Source: Nitrospirota bacterium
GTDB taxonomy: Bacteria > Nitrospirota > Nitrospiria > Nitrospirales > Nitrospiraceae
NCBI GenBank assembly: GCA_022545705.1
Contig: JACZQN010000008.1
Location: forward strand, 1-35,822
DNA length: 35,822 nt
Direction of reading: 5' to 3'
Below, one piece after another: positions 29,528-35,822 of this stretch. Position 1 is the stretch's first letter; the number at the start of each line of letters is the position of its first letter. The position numbers and the translations under genes are program-made. The notes beneath the pieces were generated by a model, which made no database searches, was not told where the DNA came from, and saw nothing but the letters and a program-made list of their open reading frames with translations.

Positions 29528-29854
29528 ATGTCAGACCAGGGCAAGCCGGCTCTCGAAGTGATTCAGGGTCAAATTAAGGAGCTCGATGCAATCTTCAAAC
29601 AGGCGTCCGAGGATCTCAACACGGTCGCCGCCAGTGAACGTGTGGCAAAGTGGAAACTCAGGACGATCGCAGTGGTCGCGGAGCACCTCAGCCGGGAGGA
29701 CGTGAAGCGGTTCGCCGAGACACAACCGGGTCCGTCCTTTACGAATGATTTCCTGGAAGAGCTGAGTGATGAAATCGAAGTGTACCGGAATTGCTTGGTG
29801 TCGATTGCCGCCAAGATGAAGAAACAGCAGGAAGCCAATCCTGGCCCGCCGTGA
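29528..29854 (+). CDS. Small helical protein of unknown function
   Basis: The 108-aa cytosolic protein starts MSDQGKPALEVIQGQIKELDAIFKQASEDLN and is predicted all-helical with acidic and Lys-rich stretches (FTNDFLEELSDEIEVYRNCLVSIAAKMKKQQEA). GGAAAGGGGTG precedes the ATG at 29528. It lies between pdxA and rsmA, 15 bp before the latter, so it is probably cotranscribed. I recognise no domain. Confidence 0.8.
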   Translation: MSDQGKPALEVIQGQIKELDAIFKQASEDLNTVAASERVAKWKLRTIAVVAEHLSREDVKRFAETQPGPSFTNDFLEELSDEIEVYRNCLVSIAAKMKKQQEANPGPP

Positions 29855-29869
29855 CTGACTCCATTAATC

Positions 29870-30679
29870 ATGACCTCCCACCGTCCGCGTCCGCGCAAGA
29901 GCCTGGGCCAGCATTTTCTGATTGATCCGAACATCGTTCGCAAGATCATGCGACTGGCTGCTCTGCAGCCGAATGAGACCGTGCTGGAGATCGGGCCGGG
30001 TCGAGGGATTCTCACTCGTGCCCTCTGCGCTGAAGCCCAAACGGTCATCGCGGTTGAGCTTGACCAGAAGCTGAGCGACGACCTGGCTGAGGAACTGGCC
30101 GGATCTCACAACTTGGATCTACGGAGGGGCGATGGACTGGCGTTTCCTTACGATACCCTTCCCTGGGGGACGGTGGTGGTGGCCAATCTCCCTTACTACG
30201 TGTCCACGCCGCTCCTGTTCAAACTGTTTGACGCGCGTGTTCGGATTGATCGCATGATCCTCATGCTCCAGACCGAAGTGGCGAGGCGATTGGTGGCCAA
30301 GCCCGGAACGCCTGACTACGGGATTCTGTCGGTCCTTACACAGTATTGGGTGGAGGCATCACTGGCTTTCCGGGTGTCGGCGAGTTGCTTCCGGCCCTCT
30401 CCGAACGTGGGTTCATCGGTGGTCAAGTTGGTGACGCGAACCCAGCCTGTCGCGCACACCGTCCACGAGGCCTCGTTTGTAAGAGTCGTGCGAGCAGCAT
30501 TCGCTCACCGTCGCAAAACCCTGGCAAACTCCCTCCGCGATGAGGGGTTCCAGTCGGAGCCTATCGCCCTGGCCCTGGCGCGCGTCGGGATCGAATCGTC
30601 TCAACGTGCGGAGCGGCTTTCGATCGAGGAATTTTTGGCACTCGCGGAAGTCCTGGCAATGCCTGAAGTAGATGACTGA
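29870..30679 (+). CDS. rsmA: 16S rRNA (adenine1518/1519-N6)-dimethyltransferase
   Basis: Also called KsgA; dimethylates two adenines in the 3' hairpin of 16S rRNA during late 30S assembly. The 269-aa product has KSLGQHFLIDPNIVRKI (about 10-26), the SAM motif VLEIGPGRGILTRAL, VIAVELDQKL, the catalytic motif VVANLPYYVSTPLLFKL, and FRPSPNVGSSVVKL-type substrate-binding region. The C-terminal helical domain includes VRAAFAHRRKTLANSL. Length is normal. Its intergenic distance to ftsK is about 110 bp with a separate promoter. Confidence 0.96.
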   Translation: MTSHRPRPRKSLGQHFLIDPNIVRKIMRLAALQPNETVLEIGPGRGILTRALCAEAQTVIAVELDQKLSDDLAEELAGSHNLDLRRGDGLAFPYDTLPWGTVVVANLPYYVSTPLLFKLFDARVRIDRMILMLQTEVARRLVAKPGTPDYGILSVLTQYWVEASLAFRVSASCFRPSPNVGSSVVKLVTRTQPVAHTVHEASFVRVVRAAFAHRRKTLANSLRDEGFQSEPIALALARVGIESSQRAERLSIEEFLALAEVLAMPEVDD

Positions 30680-30753
30680 ATGCGTTCGCATAAGCCATCT
30701 TGGGTGCGAGGCCCTGATGCTCAAAGATTTCGACCACTTGGACGCTCAGTCGT

Positions 30754-30782
30754 TTGAATTCAGGAGACCTGTGTGTTACCAT
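30754..30782 (+). promoter_or_regulatory. Candidate promoter of ftsK, abutting the start codon
   Basis: TTGAAT (30754-30759), a 17-bp spacer and TACCAT (30777-30782, 4/6). The predicted +1 is about 30789, one base before ATG 30790. No ribosome binding site precedes that ATG, so a leaderless message is suggested. Confidence 0.4.
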
Positions 30783-30789
30783 CGCGCTC

Positions 30790-33240
30790 ATGGCGGTAGC
30801 CACCACGGCCAAGCGCGGTCATACCCGCGGTGCTTCCCGTCTCCCATCCCGTCTGCAACAGGAGGTGATTGGCATCCTGCTGATCACCCTCAGCCTCCTC
30901 GTGCTCCTGAGCTTAGTCTCGTTTGCGCCAACCGATGTTCCGCTGTTTGGGTCCAGTCCTCCTGATTCCCCGGCCTCAGGTCAGACCAGGAACCTAATCG
31001 GTGCGGTGGGAGCGTCCATTGCCGGCGGGCTCTTCTGGCTAGTGGGTGGCGGGGCTTATTTACTCCCGTTCCTGTTGGCCATGTTAGGCGTGCGATGTCT
31101 GGCACAGGGGGCCCCGACCGTCACCGCCCGAAGTGCGGGTGGATCTCTCGCGGCGCTCCTGTTCCTCAGTAGCCTACTCCACCTTGAGGCGACCGCAGTG
31201 CCCACACTCTTCAGCGGCCTCGTGTTCCGAGGCATGGCTGGCGGGATAGGTGGGCAAGTGATTGCGGAAGGCCTCACAGGATACTTCGCTAGCACTGGCG
31301 CTCATATCGTGGTGCTCGCTGGATTGCTGGTCTCGCTGTTGCTCGCCACCCCGATGTCGCTGGCCGAACTCGGGCGGCGCGTATCCCAGTGGTGCCAGTC
31401 TGCCGTGGAGGCTGCCGCTGCGATCCCGCCCATCCGATTCGAATGGGATAGGAAAGCGAAAAAGGCAAAGCCGAAGCTGGCCAATATCAATCGCTCGGCC
31501 TCAGCACCGGACGCCGAAGATGACCTGGCAGGTGCGACGGCGGTTGAGGCCTGGTCGGACCCGTTGCCTGTGGAGATTCCTTTTCCCTTTGCAGATGAGG
31601 CTGTCAGCGCTGATGCGAAGGAGCCGGACGTCGTGCCTGCCGAGACGAGGTCGACCGGCTATAGCTTACCCGATCCTCGTGAGCTCTTGAGTGATCCCTC
31701 AGGTCCGCTGGACCGTATGACCGATGCAGTCCTGAAGGCCCAGTCCGAGGTGCTGACGCGCGCCTTGTTGAGCTTCGGTATCGAAGGCAAGGTGATGGAG
31801 ATTCACCCGGGTCCGGTGGTGACGATGTATGAGTTTGAGCCAGCCCCTGGGGTGAAGGTTGCCCGCATCGTCAACCTGGCTGATGATCTCGCCCTGGCGT
31901 TAAAGGCCATCAGCCTGCGGATCGTGGCTCCGCTCCCGGGCAAGTCGGTGGTCGGTGTCGAGGTGCCCAATCCGCACCGCGAAATTGTTTCGCTGAAATC
32001 GGTGCTGACCAGTGAGGCTTTCAGCCGCTCCCGCTCGAAGCTGACCGTCGCGCTGGGCAAGGACATCTTCGGAGAGCCGGTGTGTATGGATCTGAGGATG
32101 ATGCCGCATCTGTTGGTGGCGGGCGCGACCGGTTCAGGGAAGAGCGTGAGCCTCAACAGCATGCTGCTGAGCATTCTCTTCGTCGCGAGGCCGGATGAGG
32201 TCAAGTTCTTGCTGATCGATCCGAAGATGCTCGAGTTGCTGGCGTACGAAGGCGTGCCGCATCTCATCCGGCCCGTGATCACCGAGCCCAAATCCGCGGC
32301 CCGGGGACTCGGATGGGTCGTCCAGGAAATGGAGCGGCGCTACAAACTGCTGGCCGACGCCGGTGTGCGCAACGTGGATGACTACAATCGACGAGTCGCT
32401 GTGGCGCAAGGTGTCCTGCCCAAATCGTTTCCAGGCCAGCCGCCGGAACAGACGAATCTGCCGATCGAGTTTTTGTCCGAAGAGAATCGTCTCTCAGCCG
32501 GCGAAACCACCACGCCAGACTCGAGGATGACCGAGTCCCCCAAGACACCTGTGCAACCCTTATCTGCTGCGACGCCGCCCGCCCCGCTCCCGTATATCGT
32601 GGTCATGATCGACGAATTGGCGGATCTCATGATGGTGGCGCCAAAAGACGTCGAGGACAAAATCGCGCGGTTGGCGCAGATGGCACGCGCGTCCGGTATT
32701 CATCTCGTCCTGGCGACGCAGCGACCGTCGGTGGATGTCCTGACCGGTCTGATTAAGGCCAACTTCCCCGCGCGGATGGCGTTTCAAGTCTCATCCAAGA
32801 CCGATTCACGAACGATCCTCGATGCCAACGGCGCCGAGGCATTGGTGGGGCGGGGCGACATGCTTTTGATCACTTCAGGGACGGGTCGCATCACTCGTCT
32901 GCACGGATCATTCGTCTCGGATGACGACGTGCGCTGTGTCGTGGACTTCGTGAAAAAGCAAGCGGACGCGGCATCCGGTCATGAACTACCGCTCTTGCGT
33001 CAGGAAGAGGGAGCGGAAGAAGAGGCGCGTGATGAGGTGTACGAGCAGGCCAAGGACGTGGTGATCTCTTCAGGACAGGCTTCCGCGTCGTTGATCCAGC
33101 GGCGCCTCCGCGTCGGATATCCCAGAGCGGCGCGGATGATCGAGCGCATGGAAGAGGAAGGCATTGTGGGAGCACCGAGCCGTGACGGGAGGCGAGAGGT
33201 CCTCGCGCGTCGAGGCCCGATCGGCGGTGATCTAGCATGA
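30790..33240 (+). CDS. ftsK: DNA translocase FtsK/SpoIIIE
   Basis: Septal DNA pump that clears chromosome termini and activates XerCD. The 816-aa protein has four hydrophobic segments in the first 180 residues and a short acidic linker (about 220-310). The RecA-like motor follows with Walker A VAGATGSGKSVSLN (about 443-455) and Walker B VVMIDELADLMM (about 605-615). The C-terminal gamma winged helix is ASASLIQRRLRVGYPRAARMIERMEEEGIVG. Between DDYNRRV (about 530) and Walker B lies an insert of roughly 60 residues rich in Ser/Thr/Pro, longer than usual. ATG 30790 is preferred to TTG 30754, which is part of the promoter. The stop overlaps lolA by 4 bp. Confidence 0.95.
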   Translation: MAVATTAKRGHTRGASRLPSRLQQEVIGILLITLSLLVLLSLVSFAPTDVPLFGSSPPDSPASGQTRNLIGAVGASIAGGLFWLVGGGAYLLPFLLAMLGVRCLAQGAPTVTARSAGGSLAALLFLSSLLHLEATAVPTLFSGLVFRGMAGGIGGQVIAEGLTGYFASTGAHIVVLAGLLVSLLLATPMSLAELGRRVSQWCQSAVEAAAAIPPIRFEWDRKAKKAKPKLANINRSASAPDAEDDLAGATAVEAWSDPLPVEIPFPFADEAVSADAKEPDVVPAETRSTGYSLPDPRELLSDPSGPLDRMTDAVLKAQSEVLTRALLSFGIEGKVMEIHPGPVVTMYEFEPAPGVKVARIVNLADDLALALKAISLRIVAPLPGKSVVGVEVPNPHREIVSLKSVLTSEAFSRSRSKLTVALGKDIFGEPVCMDLRMMPHLLVAGATGSGKSVSLNSMLLSILFVARPDEVKFLLIDPKMLELLAYEGVPHLIRPVITEPKSAARGLGWVVQEMERRYKLLADAGVRNVDDYNRRVAVAQGVLPKSFPGQPPEQTNLPIEFLSEENRLSAGETTTPDSRMTESPKTPVQPLSAATPPAPLPYIVVMIDELADLMMVAPKDVEDKIARLAQMARASGIHLVLATQRPSVDVLTGLIKANFPARMAFQVSSKTDSRTILDANGAEALVGRGDMLLITSGTGRITRLHGSFVSDDDVRCVVDFVKKQADAASGHELPLLRQEEGAEEEARDEVYEQAKDVVISSGQASASLIQRRLRVGYPRAARMIERMEEEGIVGAPSRDGRREVLARRGPIGGDLA

Positions 33241-33962
33241 GACGAGTCGGCTCCCTCGTCCTAGTTTGCAGCCTCGCGGGCAGCGTCGGCCTCTTGTCCG
33301 CGGCAGGGCTGGCGGCGGACAATGCGAAAACGCCTGTTGCTCCCGAAGAGATCCAGGAGGTGGTCAAGAGGATTCAGGCCCGATACGAGCGGACGCGTGA
33401 TCTCCAGGCTGATTTTACGCAGAGCACGATGATCGAAGGGTTTGCCACGCCGATCGTGTCGAGCGGGCGGGTGTACATCAAAAAGCCGGGCCGATTGCGG
33501 TGGGACTATCTTGATCCGGCGGTCGAGCAGATCTATGTCATCCGGAACAACGTGATGATCTATGTGCCCGAGCACCAGCAGGTGCTCGTGGGCAAATTGA
33601 CGCACATGGCAGCTTCCCAGGCTCCCCTCCAGTTATTACAGGGGATTGCGAAGCTGGACGAAGAGTTCGACATAGTCCCGACCGCCGGAGGGAAACGGGG
33701 AGAAGGCGGTGTCCCGCTGATTACGCTGCTGCCCAAACACGAGGGTCACGAATCTGTTCAAGCCGTGAAGCATATCGTGTTGGGAGCGCAGCCGAAAACT
33801 TACTTTGTGAAGACGGTCTCCATCCACGAGATCAGTGGGAACGTGGCGACATTTGAGTTCACGAATTTGCGGGCAAACATCGGGCTCAGCAATGGGTTGT
33901 TCGACTTTGATGTGCCGGATGGAGTGGAGGTGGTGAACGCGCCAGCGCTCAATCCACCATGA
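33237..33962 (+). CDS. lolA: Outer-membrane lipoprotein carrier protein LolA
   Basis: Periplasmic chaperone ferrying lipoproteins to the outer membrane. The 241-aa precursor begins MRRVGSLVLVCSLAGSVGLLSAAGLAAD (signal peptide). Family blocks follow: LQADFTQSTMIEG, SGRVYIKKPGRLRWDYLDP, YVPEHQQVLVGKL, then FDIVPT and TFEFTNLRANIGLSNGLFDFDVPDGVEVV near the end. Length is slightly above the usual 200-220. Its ATG overlaps the ftsK stop (ATGA); ftsK-lolA is a familiar pairing. It has lipoprotein clients in this window (8847-9338 and 9989-11134). Confidence 0.92.
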   Translation: MRRVGSLVLVCSLAGSVGLLSAAGLAADNAKTPVAPEEIQEVVKRIQARYERTRDLQADFTQSTMIEGFATPIVSSGRVYIKKPGRLRWDYLDPAVEQIYVIRNNVMIYVPEHQQVLVGKLTHMAASQAPLQLLQGIAKLDEEFDIVPTAGGKRGEGGVPLITLLPKHEGHESVQAVKHIVLGAQPKTYFVKTVSIHEISGNVATFEFTNLRANIGLSNGLFDFDVPDGVEVVNAPALNPP

Positions 33963-33980
33963 GACCTTTTACTTTGGGTG

Positions 33981-34010
33981 AGCCCCAAGACTTGGGCTGG
34001 TAGACCTACC
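33981..34010 (+). promoter_or_regulatory. Two adjacent hairpins after lolA
   Basis: AGCCCCAAGACTTGGGCT (33981-33998) folds as AGCC-C-CAA/TTG-GGCT, and GGTAGACCTACC (33999-34010) is a near-palindrome directly after it. No T run follows, so this may be a weak terminator, an mRNA 3'-end protector or an operator for the next gene. Confidence 0.3.
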
Positions 34011-34043
34011 GGCTATCGGACGTCGAGAAGATAAGGAAGTCAC

Positions 34044-34787
34044 ATGTCCGGAACGAACACGTTAAGTGTCGGGGAGGCGGTCGATCAAGCGGTGGCCAGC
34101 CTCGACTTTGAACGAATCCGAAAGCAATACTGGGAGCAGAATGAGTTTGTATTCATGAGCGAGTTTCTTCCTCGACCGGTTGTGGAGGAATGCCTTCTCC
34201 CATGCGTCCAGCGCCTGAAGCCTGAGCTGAATCGCAACTATGTTCCCGGATACAAGAAGGGCGGAAGTGTCAGTTACTATGCGCTTCGTGAGAAGGCACC
34301 GGAGTTCATGGCGCTGTACCGGTCCCCTTCCTTCCTCGATTTTCTCTGCCGGCTCTCATCGGCCGCATTGAAACCTTGCCCTGACAATGACCCCCATTCG
34401 TGCGCCCTGTATTACTACACGGAGCCGGGCGACCATATCGGGTTTCACTACGATACCTCTTATTATAAGGGCGCCCGCTATACGATCCTCATGGGCTTGG
34501 TGGATAAATCCGAGCATTGTCGCTTAGTGTGCCAGCTTTACAAGGATGATCCCACGCGTGAGACGGAGGAGTTGAGCCTCTGCACGCAGCCTGGCGACAT
34601 GGTCATTTTTAATGGCGATAAGCTCTGGCACGCCGTGACGCCGCTTCGCGATGGAGAAGAACGTGTGGCCCTCACGATGGAGTATGTCACGAATCAAGAG
34701 ATGGGCCGGTTTAAACGGATTTACTCGAACTTGAAAGATGCGTTTGGCTATTTCGGGGTCAAGGCACTCTTGAAAGGCGCGTCTTGA
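34044..34787 (+). CDS. 2OG-Fe(II) oxygenase-like protein
   Basis: The 247-aa protein (AAGGAAG upstream of ATG 34044) has a double-stranded beta-helix pattern: ALYYYTEPGDHIGFHYDTSYYKGARYTILMG with a candidate HxD iron motif (HYD, about 138-140), and LWHAVTPLRDGEERVALTMEY with a distal histidine and the arginine that would hold 2-oxoglutarate. This resembles prolyl-hydroxylase/phytanoyl-type dioxygenases. I cannot name the substrate. No signal peptide is seen. The protein is otherwise unfamiliar, and it stands alone between lolA and the convergent kinase. Confidence 0.75.
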   Translation: MSGTNTLSVGEAVDQAVASLDFERIRKQYWEQNEFVFMSEFLPRPVVEECLLPCVQRLKPELNRNYVPGYKKGGSVSYYALREKAPEFMALYRSPSFLDFLCRLSSAALKPCPDNDPHSCALYYYTEPGDHIGFHYDTSYYKGARYTILMGLVDKSEHCRLVCQLYKDDPTRETEELSLCTQPGDMVIFNGDKLWHAVTPLRDGEERVALTMEYVTNQEMGRFKRIYSNLKDAFGYFGVKALLKGAS

Positions 34788-34927
34788 CACCCGACTGCGT
34801 CTAGCCTGCCGCCTCCGCCTCTTTCTCCCCCGTCAACCTCCCTGTGGCGAGTCATGGGGTCCGTGATGTCATAAGACTAGTACCGAAGCAGGTGGGTTGA
34901 GCCAGGTCCGAAGTGACCGGATTGTGG

Positions 34928-35822
34928 TTACAGGGGATGCTGTTCGGTCGGAAGGGTGACGAAGAACTGGCTGCCCTGCCCGGGGGTACTCTCGACCCAG
35001 ATGCGGCCTCCATGTAACTCGACCATGGTCTTGGTAATAGCCAGTCCGAGCCCCGACCCTCGGGCCTCTCGTGGAGCTGAATCCGACCGGTAGAACCCCT
35101 CAAACACTCTGTCAATTTCATGGAGCGGGATCCCGCAGCCCGTGTCGGCCACGCAAAGCTGTAAATAGCCGTCGCTAAGCACTGTGGATTCAATACGGAT
35201 CTTGCCTCCCTTCGGGGTAAATTTGATCGCGTTGTGCAGGAGGTTCGTGAGGACTTGATGGAGTTTGTCGCGGTCTCCCATGAGGATCGGCAGCGATTGG
35301 GGGTGTTGCGCATCCACACTGATGAGCTTCTCCTGGGCGAGGGCCAACTGGCTCTCCTGCACCTCGGCGACAAGCTCAGGAATCGAGACAGGTCCGGTCT
35401 GTAGTTCGATGCGTCCTGCCTCAATTCTGGAGAGATCCAGAAGCTGGTTGATCATTCGCGTCAGCCTTTCCACGTTGTGCTTGGCCCGGCCCAAGTAGTA
35501 CCGCTGCTTCTCCGTCACCCTTCCAGCTAACCCGTCCAACATGTTCTCCACGTAGCCTTTCAGTGACATCATTGGAGTGCGCAGTTCGTGCGACACGATC
35601 GACACGAACGCCGATTTTTGACGGTCCAGCTCTTTAAGCCGTGCATTGGACCTTTCCACCGCGGCGGTCCGCTCATGCACCTTAGCTTCCAGCCCGACGT
35701 TTAACTCCTCGATCTTACGATAGGCGGCTGCATTGTCCAGCGCAATTGCCACATGGTTGGCCATCGTGACCATAAGATCAAGGTCGCCTTGAGTCACGCT
35801 ATGCTCCGTGAGCCGATAGACC
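34928..35822 (-). CDS. Sensor histidine kinase, partial (N-terminus beyond window)
   Basis: The reading frame runs off the right edge; what remains is about 297 residues. It begins in the last helix of a GAF-type domain (YRLTEHSVTQGDLDLMVTMANHVAIALDNA). A coiled-coil linker leads to a HisKA domain with phospho-acceptor in SIVSHELRTPMMSLKGY and a HATPase: NLLHNAIKFTPKGG (N box), VADTGCGIP (G1), FYRSDSAPREARGSGLGLAI (F and G2 boxes), ending near GQGSQFFVTLP. It is an orthodox HK of the EnvZ/PhoR type, unlike the NarL-type kinase at 4400. The response regulator is not visible. The 140-bp gap 34788-34927 shows nothing I can support. Confidence 0.93.
   Translation of the reverse strand, partial: VYRLTEHSVTQGDLDLMVTMANHVAIALDNAAAYRKIEELNVGLEAKVHERTAAVERSNARLKELDRQKSAFVSIVSHELRTPMMSLKGYVENMLDGLAGRVTEKQRYYLGRAKHNVERLTRMINQLLDLSRIEAGRIELQTGPVSIPELVAEVQESQLALAQEKLISVDAQHPQSLPILMGDRDKLHQVLTNLLHNAIKFTPKGGKIRIESTVLSDGYLQLCVADTGCGIPLHEIDRVFEGFYRSDSAPREARGSGLGLAITKTMVELHGGRIWVESTPGQGSQFFVTLPTEQHPL

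Overview
The window is a GC-rich, densely coded stretch of a Gram-negative (diderm) bacterial chromosome. Envelope genes show this directly: lpxC (lipid A), lolA (outer-membrane lipoprotein chaperone), two lipobox proteins, and a phosphoesterase of a type often linked to lipid A. The gene set and orders (rplI-glyA-nrdR, pdxA-small ORF-rsmA, ftsK-lolA) and the low-complexity self-complementary spacers suggest Nitrospirota, possibly a Nitrospira relative. That assignment is inference from protein flavour, not a search. No insertion sequence, phage gene, rRNA or CRISPR array is visible; this is core chromosome with a few odd pieces.

Layout. 1-2.0 kb: a class II tRNA-Leu(CAG) and a helicase-like protein with degenerate ATPase motifs, both on the minus strand. 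2.0-6.2 kb: rplI, glyA, nrdR, then a two-component pair whose kinase has a Rossmann nucleotide-binding domain as its input module, closed by a terminator. 6.2-9.4 kb: lpxC, a HARE-HTH regulator followed by a tiny lysine-rich ORF, a nested inverted repeat, and a small lipoprotein. 9.4-12.4 kb, minus strand: histidine phosphatase, Asp-box propeller lipoprotein, CrtC/AttH-like lipocalin-fold protein. 12.5-16.0 kb: LON-domain protein, ABC-2 exporter (ATPase plus permease), SirB1-like protein. 16.0-19.4 kb: MBL-fold hydrolase, decayed marR, HEAT-repeat membrane protein, phosphoesterase, and a secreted protein with an EF-hand-like loop.

19.5-22.7 kb: truD, then two overlapping genes matching the two halves of the cyanobacterial AgrE/ArgZ enzyme. 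Together they should convert arginine to ornithine and then proline, releasing ammonia. 22.9-28.4 kb: zinc-ribbon membrane protein, gpsA, larB and larC (nickel-pincer nucleotide cofactor) separated by a convergent gene, and a cation diffusion facilitator. 28.5-35.8 kb: pdxA, a small ORF, rsmA, ftsK, lolA, a 2OG-Fe(II)-oxygenase-like protein, and a histidine kinase cut by the window edge.

Most notable: (1) the dinucleotide-binding-domain/histidine-kinase fusion; (2) the split arginine dihydrolase/ornithine cyclodeaminase pair; (3) three different low-complexity inverted repeats directly after genes, one of which encodes the C-terminus of LarC; (4) four genes with sigma70-like promoters whose predicted +1 falls on or within a few bases of the start codon (leaderless candidates); (5) the nested 95-bp inverted repeat at 8.56 kb and the lysine-rich mini-ORF with a perfect ribosome binding site.
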